Part shown: in pieces, positions 52,919 through 62,156 of the stretch
How the letters are laid out: every line of letters begins with the position of its first letter
Position numbering within the stretch: the first letter of the stretch is position 1
Origin: Methylorubrum populi
GTDB taxonomy: Bacteria; Pseudomonadota; Alphaproteobacteria; Rhizobiales; Beijerinckiaceae
Direction: 5' to 3'
Assembly: GCA_036946625.1 (NCBI GenBank)
Contig: JAQIIU010000002.1
Location: 868,001 to 932,000, forward strand
Length of the DNA stretch: 64,000 nucleotides
Position numbers and translations under genes: made by a program
The notes under the pieces: model-generated
What the model was told of the DNA's origin: nothing
Seen by the model: only the letters and a program-made list of their open reading frames with translations
Databases searched by the model: none

Positions 52919-55612
52919 ATGGCGGCTGAAGGCGCGGGATCGGCATCTGTTTATAAGCACGAGACGGAGGCTGTTCAGCGCCCGGATGTCGGCGTCGAGG
53001 CGCAGTTCTCGAACAAGAAGGCTCCGAAGACATATCGGTACGATTCCAGCCTCGCGCCGGAACTGGCGTGGGACGAGAATGGTGAGCGCGCCTTTGCCGA
53101 ATGGCTGCTGACCCTGATCGCCGACGCCGCCGACAAGGGCGAGGCCGCCGTGTTCGCCCAGCCGCAGGTGTGGCAGGGAACGGATGAACGCTTCACGTCG
53201 CTGTCGCAGTGCGCGGCGCGCCTCCGCAGCCTGACCAAGCCCTTCCTGAACTGGGCCGGGAAGGCCGAGCGCCAGCAGGTCACGGTGCCGACGCTGCCGC
53301 TGTTCGTTCACGAGCGCCATTCGACACAGGCCATCCTCGACACCCTGAAGTCGCACAAGGCTACTGGGACGAACCTCGACCTATTCGGCGACATCGACCT
53401 CGACGTTGCCGACAAACTGGATGCCTACGAGCACAAGGGGCCGTGGACGAACAGGCTCGTCCTTGGGGATTCGTTGCAGGTGATGAACTCCCTGCTCGAA
53501 TACGAGGGCATGGGCGGTCAGGTTCAGATGCTCTATTTCGATCCGCCCTACGGCGTGAAATATGGATCGAACTTCCAGCCGTTCGTCCGCAAGAGCCGCG
53601 TCAATCACGGCTCCGACGATGAAATGATTCGCGAACCAGAAATGGTGAAAGCCTATCGGGATACATGGGAGTTAGGGCTTCACTCATACCTAACCTATCT
53701 GCGTGACCGATTAATGCTGGCACGCGAGCTACTGACCCCATCCGGCTCCATCTTCGTTCAAATTTCCGATGACAACGTGCATCACGTCCGGGAAATTTTG
53801 GACGAGGTGTTTCCCGGCGGCTTTGTCTCGCAAATCAGTTTTCAGACGACTTCGGGTTTTGAATCGTCCACGTTGCCAACGGTTGGTGACTTTCTGCTTT
53901 GGTATTCCAAGGATAAAAGCAGCGTCCGCTACAACAAGATATTCAAACCGCAGCCCGTTGAGTTGGGCCGAGGCAACGCAAGATGGCTGTTGCTGCCCGA
54001 CGGATCGTATCGTGGCGTTACAGCCGCCGAAGCTCGCGGCGAGGTGGAGATACCCGAAGGCGCACGCCCCTACAAACCGGGGGATTTGCAGTCCCAAGGT
54101 TCTGCGTCCGAACCCCAACCATTTGAATATCAGGGCAGGACCTACAAACCCGGCGCAAGTTCGCATTGGAAGGCGAACTATCCCGAAGGCATGGATCGTC
54201 TCGCCAAGGCTGGACGAGTTCATGTAGCCAAGAATAGTATTCAATACGTCCGCTTTGCCGATGATTTTCCTTTCGAACAGACGGGGAATATTTGGACAGA
54301 CACGATCACAGGAAGTTTTACGGATTCCAAGGTCTATGTTGTTCAGACGGCGACCAAGGTTGTCGAACGGTGCATCCACATGACGACCGAGCCGGGCGAT
54401 CTTGTGCTGGACATCACTTGCGGCTCCGGCACCACCGCCTGCACCGCCGAACAGTGGGGCCGCCGCTGGATCACCGTCGATACGTCGCGCGTGCCGATTG
54501 CACTTGCGCGACAGCGGCTCCTGACCAGCACGTTCCCTTGGTATCGCTTGAAGGAACCAGCGAAGGGACCGGCGGGCGGTTTCATCTATGAGCGTAAGCG
54601 GAACAACAAGCGTGAGGAAGTCGGCGGCCTTGTCCCGCGCATCACGCTCAAATCCATCGCCAACGATGAAGACCCGAAGCTTGAAACGATCATCGACCGC
54701 GCGGAGGTGAACGACAAGATCACCCGCGTCTGCGGTCCCTTCACTGTCGAAGCTACCATTCAGGCGGCGATGAACATGGAGGAGGATGCCCCGGCGACTC
54801 CGCAATCGGCGGCCAGCAATCCACGCGCCTACCTTGATCGCATGATCGAGGTGTTACGTCAGAGCAAGACGCTACGCTTGCCCGGCAATGTCACCCTGGA
54901 ACTGGAAACGGTCAGCCCGCTCGCCGACCGTGAGTATCTCCATGCGGACGGCGTCGCCCGCAACGGTACGGAAAAGCGCATCGCCATCGTATTCGGCTCA
55001 GAAGACGGCGCTATTGGCTCCGAATATGTGTTCAACGCGCATACCGAAGCCTTGCAGCAGGGCTATCAGTCTCTTTTCCTGTTCGGTTTCGCCATCGATG
55101 CCAAGGCGCGGGAAATGCTGGCCAAGCTGAAGCTCACCACCACCTACGTTGCCGTCACCCCGGACGTGGTAATGTCCGACCTGCTAAAAACCAGCAAATC
55201 GAGCGAGATTTTCTCGATAACCGGCCTGCCGGACGTGCGGCTGGAAGAAGCTGGCAAGGACAAGGACGGAACTGCGCTTCACCGTGTCGTCATCAAGGGC
55301 CTCGACATCTTCCGTCCTGACACGATGGAAACCGACGAGGTGAAGGCGGAAAACCTGCCGTGCTGGATGTTGGACGCCAACTATAATGGCATGGCGTTCT
55401 TCGCCTCGCAGGTCTTCTTTCCGAAAACCAGCGCTTGGGACAACCTGCAAAAATCTCTGAAGGGGCAGTTCGCCGACAACGTATGGGAGCATCTCGCCGG
55501 CACGTCGAGCGAGCCGTTCGCCTTGGGCGACAAGAAGCGCATCGCCGTCAAGGCTATCGACGAACGCGGCAACGAACTGATGGTCGTCAAGACGGCGGGA
55601 GCCGATAGCTGA
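52919..55612 (+). CDS. mod: Type III restriction-modification system methyltransferase (Mod)
   Basis: The 897-residue protein methylates adenine (N6) in one strand of its recognition site and specifies the target for the whole system. It is a beta-class amino-methyltransferase: motif IV DPPYG (about residue 208) comes before motif I ITCGSGTTA (about residue 500). Between them is a long region (~residues 225-480) that may form the target recognition domain. The C-terminal half (ETVSPLADREYLHADG and onward) would bind Res. The gene ends in TGATG overlapping the next start. The ATG at 52919 is preferred to a TTG at 52907. Confidence 0.92.
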   Translation: MAAEGAGSASVYKHETEAVQRPDVGVEAQFSNKKAPKTYRYDSSLAPELAWDENGERAFAEWLLTLIADAADKGEAAVFAQPQVWQGTDERFTSLSQCAARLRSLTKPFLNWAGKAERQQVTVPTLPLFVHERHSTQAILDTLKSHKATGTNLDLFGDIDLDVADKLDAYEHKGPWTNRLVLGDSLQVMNSLLEYEGMGGQVQMLYFDPPYGVKYGSNFQPFVRKSRVNHGSDDEMIREPEMVKAYRDTWELGLHSYLTYLRDRLMLARELLTPSGSIFVQISDDNVHHVREILDEVFPGGFVSQISFQTTSGFESSTLPTVGDFLLWYSKDKSSVRYNKIFKPQPVELGRGNARWLLLPDGSYRGVTAAEARGEVEIPEGARPYKPGDLQSQGSASEPQPFEYQGRTYKPGASSHWKANYPEGMDRLAKAGRVHVAKNSIQYVRFADDFPFEQTGNIWTDTITGSFTDSKVYVVQTATKVVERCIHMTTEPGDLVLDITCGSGTTACTAEQWGRRWITVDTSRVPIALARQRLLTSTFPWYRLKEPAKGPAGGFIYERKRNNKREEVGGLVPRITLKSIANDEDPKLETIIDRAEVNDKITRVCGPFTVEATIQAAMNMEEDAPATPQSAASNPRAYLDRMIEVLRQSKTLRLPGNVTLELETVSPLADREYLHADGVARNGTEKRIAIVFGSEDGAIGSEYVFNAHTEALQQGYQSLFLFGFAIDAKAREMLAKLKLTTTYVAVTPDVVMSDLLKTSKSSEIFSITGLPDVRLEEAGKDKDGTALHRVVIKGLDIFRPDTMETDEVKAENLPCWMLDANYNGMAFFASQVFFPKTSAWDNLQKSLKGQFADNVWEHLAGTSSEPFALGDKKRIAVKAIDERGNELMVVKTAGADS

Positions 55613-58600
55613 TGGCCGCGCCGCAGAAACAGGAGCCGCCGGTCACGGTCGCGGAGGTCGAATCCCCGATCATCAACTCGCCTTTCGTCGAGCCGCAGTG
55701 CCATTGGCTCATCGAACGCGGCAAGCCGCCCGTCAGGGCCGATGGTCGGCGGCGGGCGAGCTATTTCTACCGCGTTCCCGAACACGCGGGCTCCGGGCGC
55801 CGTAAGCGGGCTCAGACCGAACTGTTCGAGAGTGAGCGTGGCGAGGAAGTCGAGCTTGAGATCGTCAACCTCATCCGAGAGCGGGTGAAGGAGTGGCGAG
55901 ACGGCGTGCGTTCCGGCGGCGTCGCTTATGACGGCGCGTCGGCGGTGACCAAAGAATTGCTCGACCTGTGGCGCAGCAATGAGCGGATGCAGCGCCTGTT
56001 CTTCGCGCAGATCGAGGCGGCGGAGACCATCATCTTTCTGGTCGAGGCTGCCGAGATTTATCGCAAGGGCATTCCCGACGTTCCGAAGGACGAGCCGGGG
56101 CTGGAAGCCAAGGCGGCCGGGCTCCGCGCCTTCCTTCGCTATGCGTGCAAGATGGCGACCGGCTCCGGCAAGACGACCGTCATGGGGATGCTCGCATCAT
56201 GGTCGATCCTCAATCGCGTCGCCGCGCCGAGGGACGAGCGCTTTTCCGATACTGTCCTCATCGTCTGTCCGAACGTCACCATCCGGGAGCGTCTTCAGGA
56301 ACTGGACCCGGCTTTGGGCGACCTCAGCCTCTATCGCACGCGCCAGCTCGTGCCGCCGCACCGCATGGAAGAGTTGCGGCGCGGCGAGGTGATGATCGCC
56401 AACTGGCATCGCCTCGCGAAGAAGGAAACCAACACCGTCAACGGCGACTCCGCCAAGGTCGTGAAGGCCGGCGAGCCTGTCGAGGTGGTGAAGAACGCGG
56501 GCAAGGCCAACGAGACGGTCGAGACCAAGTATTTCGAGTCCGACGCCGCATGGTTCAAACGAATCCGCCGCGAGCTTGGCAGCGGAAAGGGGCGAAGCCC
56601 GCATTGGCTCATTTTCAACGACGAAGCTCATCACGCCTATCGGCGGGGAGACGTTGCCGAGGGCGAGGAACGCGCACTGGACGAGGATAAGGACCTCGCC
56701 AAGAAGAACGCCCGCGAGGCGACCATCTGGATCGAGGGGTTGGATCGCATCCATAAGCTGGCCGGCGGCAGCCGCCGTCGCGGCATCAATCTCTGTGTCG
56801 ATCTATCGGCAACGCCCTTCTACATTCAGGGATCGGGCAACGAGGTCGGGCAGCCGTTCCCTTGGATCGTGTCGGATTTCGGCCTGCTGGATGCCATCGA
56901 GTCCGGCCTCGTGAAGATTCCGCAGCTTCCTTCCCGCGATGTCAGCGGTGCGGAGGAAGCGGCCTACTTCAACATTTGGCGCTGGGTTCAGGCCAAGGCC
57001 AAGGAAGACGGGTTCGGCACCAACATCACGCCCGAAATCGTGATGAACTACGCCAGCGCGCCGATCAACCTGCTCGCGGCGGAATGGCACCAACGCTTCG
57101 TGGAATGGGAGCAGTTCGCCAAGGCGCAACACCGGCATCCCGTGCCGCCGGTGTTCATCGTCGTATGCCGGGATACGGCCGTTGCGCGCGAGGTTCATAG
57201 CTGGCTCGCCAAGGGCAACGACAGCTACGGTGTCTCACCGACATGGTTCCGCAATGCGCCCGGACAGGAAGTGACGGTGCGGATCGACTCCAAGGTGATG
57301 GAGGATATCGAGGAAGGCGGCACCAAGGACGAAACCCGCCGCCTCCGGTTCATTCTCGATACTGTCGGCAAGGCGGAATGGACGGGCGGCAAGGTGCCGG
57401 ACGAATGGGCCGAGCTTGTCCGCAAGCACAATGACAAGGCGGCGAGCGACGATAATGACGGTTCGCTCAAATGGATCGACGAGCGGATTCCGCCGGGCCG
57501 CGATGTGCGGTGCATCGTGTCGGTCGCCATGCTGGCGGAAGGCTGGGACGCCAACACCGTCACTCATATCGTCGGGCTGCGCCCGTTCGGCTCGCAGCTT
57601 TTGTGCGAGCAGGTCGTCGGCCGCGCGCTCCGGCGCAAGAGCTATGCGCTGAACGAGGACACGCAGATGTTCGCGGAAGAGACCGCAAAGGTCTTCGGCG
57701 TTCCGTTCGAGCTGATACCGTTCAAGATCTCGCCGCCCGGCGAGACGCCGCCGCAGCCCGATCCGCATCACATCTACTCGGTGCCGGAAAAGGCCGAGTT
57801 CGAAATCACCTTCCCGATCGTCAGCGGCTATCACCAGTCCGGGCAGTTCGACGTGTTCGTGGATTGGGAGCAGGTGGCGAAAGTCACCATCGATCCAATG
57901 AGGATACCGCAAACCGTCGAGCTGAGTCCGCTCACGACGCCGGACGGAACCCTGTCTGCCTATGGTCCTGGAGAAAAGCCGGTTCTGTCCCTTAAGGACT
58001 GGCGCGCATTGTTCCGGGAGCAGCAAGTTGCGTTCCGCTTGGCGAAGGAAATTTGCACCCGGTGGGCGGCCGACAACGGGGCGGCTGCCGTGCCGATGCA
58101 GGTGCTGTTTCCCAAGGTCGCCTTCGCGGCCAAACGCTTCCTTGCGGAGAAGCTTGATCGCAAGGGCGACAGCCAGCCGTGCGACATCCTCTTGGTCGGC
58201 GAGTATATGCAGGCCGCCGTGGGCGCGCTCATGGAGGCGATCAAGAAAGGCTCTTCGACCTCTGACGCGGAAGTGGCTGTGATTCCTCAAGGCGCAGCCG
58301 GGCGAGGAAGTACGCTGTATGTGGACTTCCACACCACCAAGCCGATCTATCCCGTCACGCGGTGCCATCTCAATGCGATGGTCGCCGACACGAAGAAGTG
58401 GGAGCAGAGCGCCGGCTTCCTCATCGACACCCATCTCGGCGTCGATCGCTGGGTCAAGAACGATCGGTTGGGCTTCTTCATCCCCTACCGCAATCGCGGC
58501 GTTCCCGCCCGCTACATTCCCGATTTCATAGTCGTGACCGACAAGGGGCTAAACGTTATCGTCGAAACGAAGGGGCAGGTGACGGACAGCGCAGACGCCA

Positions 58601-58746
58601 AAGCGAAGGCGGCGACACGCTGGGTCGATGGAGTCAATCGACTCGGTACGTTTGGGGAATGGGCTTACTTGTTCGTGACCGATCCGAGCAGCGTCGCTGA
58701 GAAGCTGAACACCTTTACCTCGGCGAAAAGCAGCCCTGGCGCATGA
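55612..58746 (+). CDS. res: Type III restriction endonuclease (Res)
   Basis: The 1,044-residue protein cuts unmodified DNA after ATP-dependent communication between two sites. The SF2 helicase motor has Walker A TGSGKT (about 183-188), NDEAHHAYR (about 336) and LSATPFYIQGSG. Motif VI-like VGRALRRKSY comes at about residue 675. A C-terminal PD-(D/E)xK nuclease follows: P970-D971 and E985-T-K987 in PDFIVVTDKG and VETKGQV. It starts with a one-base stop-start overlap with mod, so both are translated together. A strong hairpin follows. Confidence 0.92.
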   Translation: MAAPQKQEPPVTVAEVESPIINSPFVEPQCHWLIERGKPPVRADGRRRASYFYRVPEHAGSGRRKRAQTELFESERGEEVELEIVNLIRERVKEWRDGVRSGGVAYDGASAVTKELLDLWRSNERMQRLFFAQIEAAETIIFLVEAAEIYRKGIPDVPKDEPGLEAKAAGLRAFLRYACKMATGSGKTTVMGMLASWSILNRVAAPRDERFSDTVLIVCPNVTIRERLQELDPALGDLSLYRTRQLVPPHRMEELRRGEVMIANWHRLAKKETNTVNGDSAKVVKAGEPVEVVKNAGKANETVETKYFESDAAWFKRIRRELGSGKGRSPHWLIFNDEAHHAYRRGDVAEGEERALDEDKDLAKKNAREATIWIEGLDRIHKLAGGSRRRGINLCVDLSATPFYIQGSGNEVGQPFPWIVSDFGLLDAIESGLVKIPQLPSRDVSGAEEAAYFNIWRWVQAKAKEDGFGTNITPEIVMNYASAPINLLAAEWHQRFVEWEQFAKAQHRHPVPPVFIVVCRDTAVAREVHSWLAKGNDSYGVSPTWFRNAPGQEVTVRIDSKVMEDIEEGGTKDETRRLRFILDTVGKAEWTGGKVPDEWAELVRKHNDKAASDDNDGSLKWIDERIPPGRDVRCIVSVAMLAEGWDANTVTHIVGLRPFGSQLLCEQVVGRALRRKSYALNEDTQMFAEETAKVFGVPFELIPFKISPPGETPPQPDPHHIYSVPEKAEFEITFPIVSGYHQSGQFDVFVDWEQVAKVTIDPMRIPQTVELSPLTTPDGTLSAYGPGEKPVLSLKDWRALFREQQVAFRLAKEICTRWAADNGAAAVPMQVLFPKVAFAAKRFLAEKLDRKGDSQPCDILLVGEYMQAAVGALMEAIKKGSSTSDAEVAVIPQGAAGRGSTLYVDFHTTKPIYPVTRCHLNAMVADTKKWEQSAGFLIDTHLGVDRWVKNDRLGFFIPYRNRGVPARYIPDFIVVTDKGLNVIVETKGQVTDSADAKAKAATRWVDGVNRLGTFGEWAYLFVTDPSSVAEKLNTFTSAKSSPGA

Positions 58747-58771
58747 AGCTCACGAGATAGCTTCATGCGCC
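58738..58771 (+). terminator. Terminator after the restriction operon
   Basis: GGCGCATGAAGCT (58738-58750) and AGCTTCATGCGCC (58759-58771) form a perfect 13-bp stem with an 8-base loop. The res stop codon lies inside the stem. No T-run follows. Confidence 0.8.
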
Positions 58772-58850
58772 ATCATCGGAAGTCTAATCCAATCGCTCCT
58801 CAGAGAGGGCTATTGCGTAGACGTAGTTATCATCACTATCGGTCGCGGCC

Positions 58851-59270
58851 CGGCGATCTGCTTCGGCACATGACGGCGACGACAGCCACGCTCATCCGCA
58901 ACCGGGCGGCTTGCAACCGGCATCAGGCACAACGGGCGCGGCATGACATGCGGTCGTGGCAAGTCGAGCGTCGCAAGCGCACACGCCACCTGATCGAACT
59001 CGGCGGGCTCGTCGTCAAGGCGGGCGTCGCCCAGCTCGCGCGCGATGACCGCGTGATGATCTACGGCGCGCTGCTCTGGATGGCCGACAAGCTCAACAGC
59101 GAGGACGGCGAACGGGCGCGGGAACTCTGGACGAGGATGGGAAGGCTAGACTAGCGTTCGAGGCGGAGCGCTCGGCAGGCGCAGAGGACGGGGCGCAGTC
59201 GCCGCAGAACGGAGCGTGACCGATGGCGGGCGGTGCGGAGACCTCACATATCGCAGCGCCGACCGCCATC
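58851..59270 (+). repeat. Direct repeat spanning traD, copy 2
   Basis: About 420 bp closely matching 50200-50615. The two copies differ at scattered positions and by a frameshift near the end of traD, so the duplication is not very recent. Confidence 0.8.
58870..59154 (+). CDS. TraD-like protein, second copy, C-terminus altered by a frameshift
   Basis: The 94-residue product matches the first TraD closely at the N-terminus (MTATTATLIRNRAACNRHQA, then RKRTRHLIELGGLVVKAG) and in ALLWMADKLNSEDGERARELW. After TRMGR it stops at TAG (59152-59154), but the homologous continuation AFEAERSAG is present in another frame up to about 59221, so a one-base indel has shortened it. The core fold seems intact, so it may still function. 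Confidence 0.75.
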   Translation: MTATTATLIRNRAACNRHQAQRARHDMRSWQVERRKRTRHLIELGGLVVKAGVAQLARDDRVMIYGALLWMADKLNSEDGERARELWTRMGRLD

Positions 59271-59433
59271 GCGCGGCGACTCGATGTGCTGCCGCCACCA
59301 GGGGCATCGGCAATCGTAATTGAGTGCAAGCGGCTATGGGCTGCCCATTGGGCGACTCCATGCCACTCGCCGGGCGGGACACGGCTTGCGAGATCGCGTG
59401 GGCAATCAAAAACAAGACGACAAGCGATGCCGC

Positions 59434-59895
59434 TTACTTTTCGGGGCGATCTACCATCGTGTGATGGTCGTAGAGCTTTCCGAGAAGCTTACCGAGTTCG
59501 GTACGCTCGTCCGGAGATAGCGGCTTCATCGCCGCCTCCTGTGCCATCTCGATCCGCTCGTCGAGGTCCCTGAAATAGTCTCTGCCGTCCGCGTGCAGCG
59601 AGACGATGTTCTGCCGTCGGCTGGCCGGATCGACGCTCCGGCCGACGATTTTCCGGCCTTCCAGCGCGTTCAGCGCCGCGTTCATGTCGCTGCGGTCGAT
59701 ACCGGTTCGACGGCAGAGTTCAGCCTGCGTCAGTGACCCGAAGGCATCGAGGGTCGCCAGGACCGAGAACTGGTGCCGGTTGGCTCCCGCCTCGGCGAGT
59801 GCGTCGATCGTATGCTGCCCCGTGAGGGCGGCGACCTGTCCCAACATGCGGGTGGGCAGCGTCCTCAGTCGCGGCGCGGTCGTGGTGTCTTTCAT
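59434..59895 (-). CDS. MarR-family transcriptional regulator
   Basis: The 153-residue protein has a MarR winged helix: NRHQFSVLATLDAFGSLTQ, ELCRRTGIDRSDMNAALNAL and the wing GRSVDPASRRQNIVSLHADG. It likely represses the divergent MFS gene and itself. The 115-bp gap between the two starts contains the operator-like repeats. Ligand unknown. Confidence 0.92.
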   Translation of the reverse strand: MKDTTTAPRLRTLPTRMLGQVAALTGQHTIDALAEAGANRHQFSVLATLDAFGSLTQAELCRRTGIDRSDMNAALNALEGRKIVGRSVDPASRRQNIVSLHADGRDYFRDLDERIEMAQEAAMKPLSPDERTELGKLLGKLYDHHTMVDRPEK

Positions 59896-59957
59896 GGCGT
59901 CCCGCCGAACCTCATCCGGTTAAACGGTTACACCCATCGCACAAGTTCGTTGACTCC

Positions 59958-59992
59958 ACCAACAATCGAATGGAATGTTGGTTACACCAACA
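59958..59992. promoter_or_regulatory. Candidate MarR operator between marR and the MFS gene
   Basis: ACCAACA (59958-59964) and TGTTGGT (59976-59982) form an inverted repeat, with a further ACCAACA at 59986-59992. They lie 19-50 bases before the MFS start, where repressor binding would block transcription. Confidence 0.6.
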
Positions 59993-60010
59993 GTTCTGTG
60001 CGCCGGGCTC

Positions 60011-61210
60011 ATGCCGATGACGAATGCGTCCCCCTTCACCCATCTCCGCAGCCTCGCGCTGCTCATGGTGGCGACCCTCACCGTTCTCTCGAACGCCACG
60101 ATCAGCCCGGCCCTGCCGGGACTGGAGGCCGCGTTCGCCGACACGCCGAATGCGGCCTTTGTCACTCGGCTTCTCGTGACCGCGCCTTCGCTGACCGTCG
60201 CTCTCCTCGCGCCAATCGCTGGCCTCTTGGTCGATCGCCTCGGCGGGCGACGTCTGTTGATCCTGGGCGTGCTCGTCTATGCCTTGGCCGGCACGGCAGG
60301 CTTCTGGCTCGGCGACCTGCACGCGATTCTCGCCAGCCGCTTCGTTCTCGGTCTGGCCGTCGCGCTCACCATGACATCCCAGACCGCTCTGATCGGGCAC
60401 TACTTTGCGGGCGAGCAGCGTGCGCAGTTCATGGGCTATCAGCTCGCAGCGACCAATTTTTCGGGGTTTCTCTTCGTCGGCGCCGCCGGCTTCATCGCGG
60501 GGTACTCGCCGCAGTGGCCGTTCCTGATCTACGGCATCGCGCTTCTTTACCTCCCGCTCATCTGGGCGTCCGTGAAGGATCCCGAACGACCCGTGCCCGG
60601 CGGTGACATCGGTCATGGCGGTTCGCCCGAGACCGCGTGGAAGGGGCAGCTCGCTTTCGTCGCCATGCTGGCGACGAGCACCTTCATCTTGTTCTATATC
60701 GTGCCGACGCAACTGCCCTTCCATCTGGCAGACATCGGGCTCCCCGATCCGGCCGTCTCCGGGCAGGTCATTGCCATCCTGACGCTCGTCGGCGGCGTGA
60801 CCGCACTGCTGTTCGGGCGGATCAGGGTACGTCTCGGAACCGCTTGGACGCCGGCTGCCGGATACGCAGCCATGGCGATCGGATTCCTCGTTTTCCAAGC
60901 CAGCTCCTCCGTGCCCGCATTCCTGCTGGGAGGCGCGATCAGCGGGCTTGGTGTCGGTCTCGTCATGCCGAACTTTGCGACCCTCGCGCTCCAGGCTGTG
61001 CCGGCCGAACGCCGGGGTATCGCAGGCGGCGTCCTGACCACCGCAATCTTCCTCGGCCAGTTCCTCTCGCCCGTCCTGAGTCAGCCCCTGCTCGGGCTTG
61101 TCGGCTTTCCCCAGCTCTTCGGCGTCGCGTCGCTGGTGCTCGTCGGCCTATCGGTCGTCACATGGTCCGTTCTGCGGTTCGCCTTCAATAGCAGGGAAGC
61201 CCGTCAATGA
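60011..61210 (+). CDS. MFS efflux transporter
   Basis: The 399-residue protein has about 12 hydrophobic segments and the MFS motif A in loop 2-3 (GLLVDRLGGRRLL). It is a drug:H+ antiporter-like (DHA1) member, probably exporting a small toxic compound. The ATG at 60011 is preferred; others at 59975 and 60017 are in frame. Divergent control by the MarR protein is expected. It is cargo of the mobilizable element. Confidence 0.9.
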   Translation: MPMTNASPFTHLRSLALLMVATLTVLSNATISPALPGLEAAFADTPNAAFVTRLLVTAPSLTVALLAPIAGLLVDRLGGRRLLILGVLVYALAGTAGFWLGDLHAILASRFVLGLAVALTMTSQTALIGHYFAGEQRAQFMGYQLAATNFSGFLFVGAAGFIAGYSPQWPFLIYGIALLYLPLIWASVKDPERPVPGGDIGHGGSPETAWKGQLAFVAMLATSTFILFYIVPTQLPFHLADIGLPDPAVSGQVIAILTLVGGVTALLFGRIRVRLGTAWTPAAGYAAMAIGFLVFQASSSVPAFLLGGAISGLGVGLVMPNFATLALQAVPAERRGIAGGVLTTAIFLGQFLSPVLSQPLLGLVGFPQLFGVASLVLVGLSVVTWSVLRFAFNSREARQ

Positions 61211-61223
61211 TCGGGTGGAGCGA

Positions 61224-61237
61224 TCGAGATATCTCGA
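61224..61237. promoter_or_regulatory. Palindrome upstream of the FseA-like genes
   Basis: TCGAGATATCTCGA is a perfect 14-bp palindrome located 80 bp before the DUF6499 start and 14 bp after the MFS stop. It could be an operator for control of element excision, or a chance palindrome. Confidence 0.4.
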
Positions 61238-61316
61238 AACTCGGTATTTCCAACCACGAAGGTTCCACAAGAGCTGGCTCACCAGCGAAATTGAACGGAG
61301 CAGCAGGGAGGTAGAC

Positions 61317-61565
61317 ATGATCGAGATCGATTGGCGTTCGGCATCGGGCTATCGATATGCGAAGACGATTCCGGCCGCCGGATTCGCCTGGGAATATCTG
61401 CGACGACATGCCGAGTATCGGCAGGATGCGAAGCGCCTGACCGAACCCGATCCGCCCGAACCTTGCGAGTTGGACCGGTTTACCGAGCGCTGGGGGTTGC
61501 GATTTCCCGCACGATCCCGACAGGACCCGCGGCGACAAGCCCGTCATCTGGACCCCACGGCATAG
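61317..61565 (+). CDS. DUF6499 protein, first frame of an FseA-like excision activator
   Basis: The 82-residue frame starts at 61317 (GGGAGG lies eight bases upstream) and matches DUF6499: IDWRSASGYRYAKTIPAAGFAWEYLRRHAEYRQD, cut here to its core AGFAWEYLRRH, and ends in ERWGLRF. After Phe63 its frame runs 19 more codons without meaning (PARSRQDP ...). In Mesorhizobium symbiosis elements the equivalent two genes are joined by +1 frameshifting to make FseA, the excision activator. TTTC at 61503-61506 lets tRNA-Phe slip from TTT to TTC, giving WGLRF-PHDPDR in one chain of about 269 residues. Confidence 0.8.
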   Translation: MIEIDWRSASGYRYAKTIPAAGFAWEYLRRHAEYRQDAKRLTEPDPPEPCELDRFTERWGLRFPARSRQDPRRQARHLDPTA

Positions 61566-61593
61566 ACCGCACGCGATCCGGCTGGAGTCCGCG

Positions 61594-62127
61594 ATGCCGA
61601 CCGACACCGCCGAGCCGATTGCGGTCAGTCTTCCCGCGCTCGATGGTCTGGAACTGCGAAAAGCTCATGATGGCTGGCACGGCATCTGGACCGCCGATGG
61701 CGTTGCGCATCAGCTCTGGCTTCCCGACGCTGACCCCGACGAAACGGCCCTGCTTGCCGTCTGTCTTCCGATCGACCGGTTCATGGACCTTCGGCTTCAT
61801 GCCGTTCGCCGCTTCTGGCGGTGCGTTCGCGACCGCTCGCCCGGGCCACCGTTCGGCGTGCTGCCGGCTCAGTTGCTAAAATGGCATATCCTGTCGCTGC
61901 GCGCACTGGACGCCAAGCTGCGCGACGAGAGCTATCGCACCGTCGCTGAGGTGCTTCTCGGCTTTCGCGGGACGAAGGAGGATTTCGAGATCGATCCGCG
62001 GAAGAACCGAGCGCGCCGGCTTGTCCAGCACGGGCTAGCGATGATGCGTGGTGGGTACCGTCTGCTGCTACATTATCCCGTCAAGGGGACGGACGGTCCT
62101 GAGCGGCCGCTCACACGGGTACGGTGA
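61594..62127 (+). CDS. DUF2285 protein, second frame of the FseA-like activator
   Basis: The DUF2285 domain is clear: ALDAKLRDESYRTVAEVLLGF, then KNRARRLVQHGLAMMRGGYR. By itself it is 177 residues from the ATG at 61594, but the same frame is open and homologous upstream to about 61507 (PHDPDRTRGDKPVIWTP), in the +1 frame relative to the DUF6499 gene. This supports production as a fused protein. It ends 27 bp before the attR core. FseA-type proteins activate expression of the excisionase; here the AlpA-like gene is the likely target. Confidence 0.85.
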   Translation: MPTDTAEPIAVSLPALDGLELRKAHDGWHGIWTADGVAHQLWLPDADPDETALLAVCLPIDRFMDLRLHAVRRFWRCVRDRSPGPPFGVLPAQLLKWHILSLRALDAKLRDESYRTVAEVLLGFRGTKEDFEIDPRKNRARRLVQHGLAMMRGGYRLLLHYPVKGTDGPERPLTRVR

Positions 62128-62153
62128 TCGATTTGTGCTGGAAGTGCGATCTG

Positions 62154-62156
62154 GCA
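62154..62156. other. attR core of the 20-kb element
   Basis: GCA here matches the left core. To its left is element sequence (GGAAGTGCGATCTG); to its right the recombinase gene resumes (GGAAATGGGCGACGAC). Joining the outer flanks reconstitutes a continuous attB. Confidence 0.8.

Larger units (their letters stand above)
42000..62156. mobile_element. Integrative mobilizable element (~20.15 kb) inside a serine recombinase gene
   Basis: The element is bounded by GCA cores at 42000-42002 and 62154-62156 and splits a recombinase gene between codons 117 and 118. It carries a serine integrase, an AlpA regulator and an FseA-like activator for mobility, a Ti-type relaxase gene (traA, with an amber codon), an oriT, traC and traD for transfer, and cargo: a DUF1778/GNAT pair, an ApeA-like protein, an unknown protein with ImmA/IrrE, type III restriction-modification and a marR/MFS pair. 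No coupling protein, VirB/Trb apparatus or replication gene is present. Confidence 0.9.
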
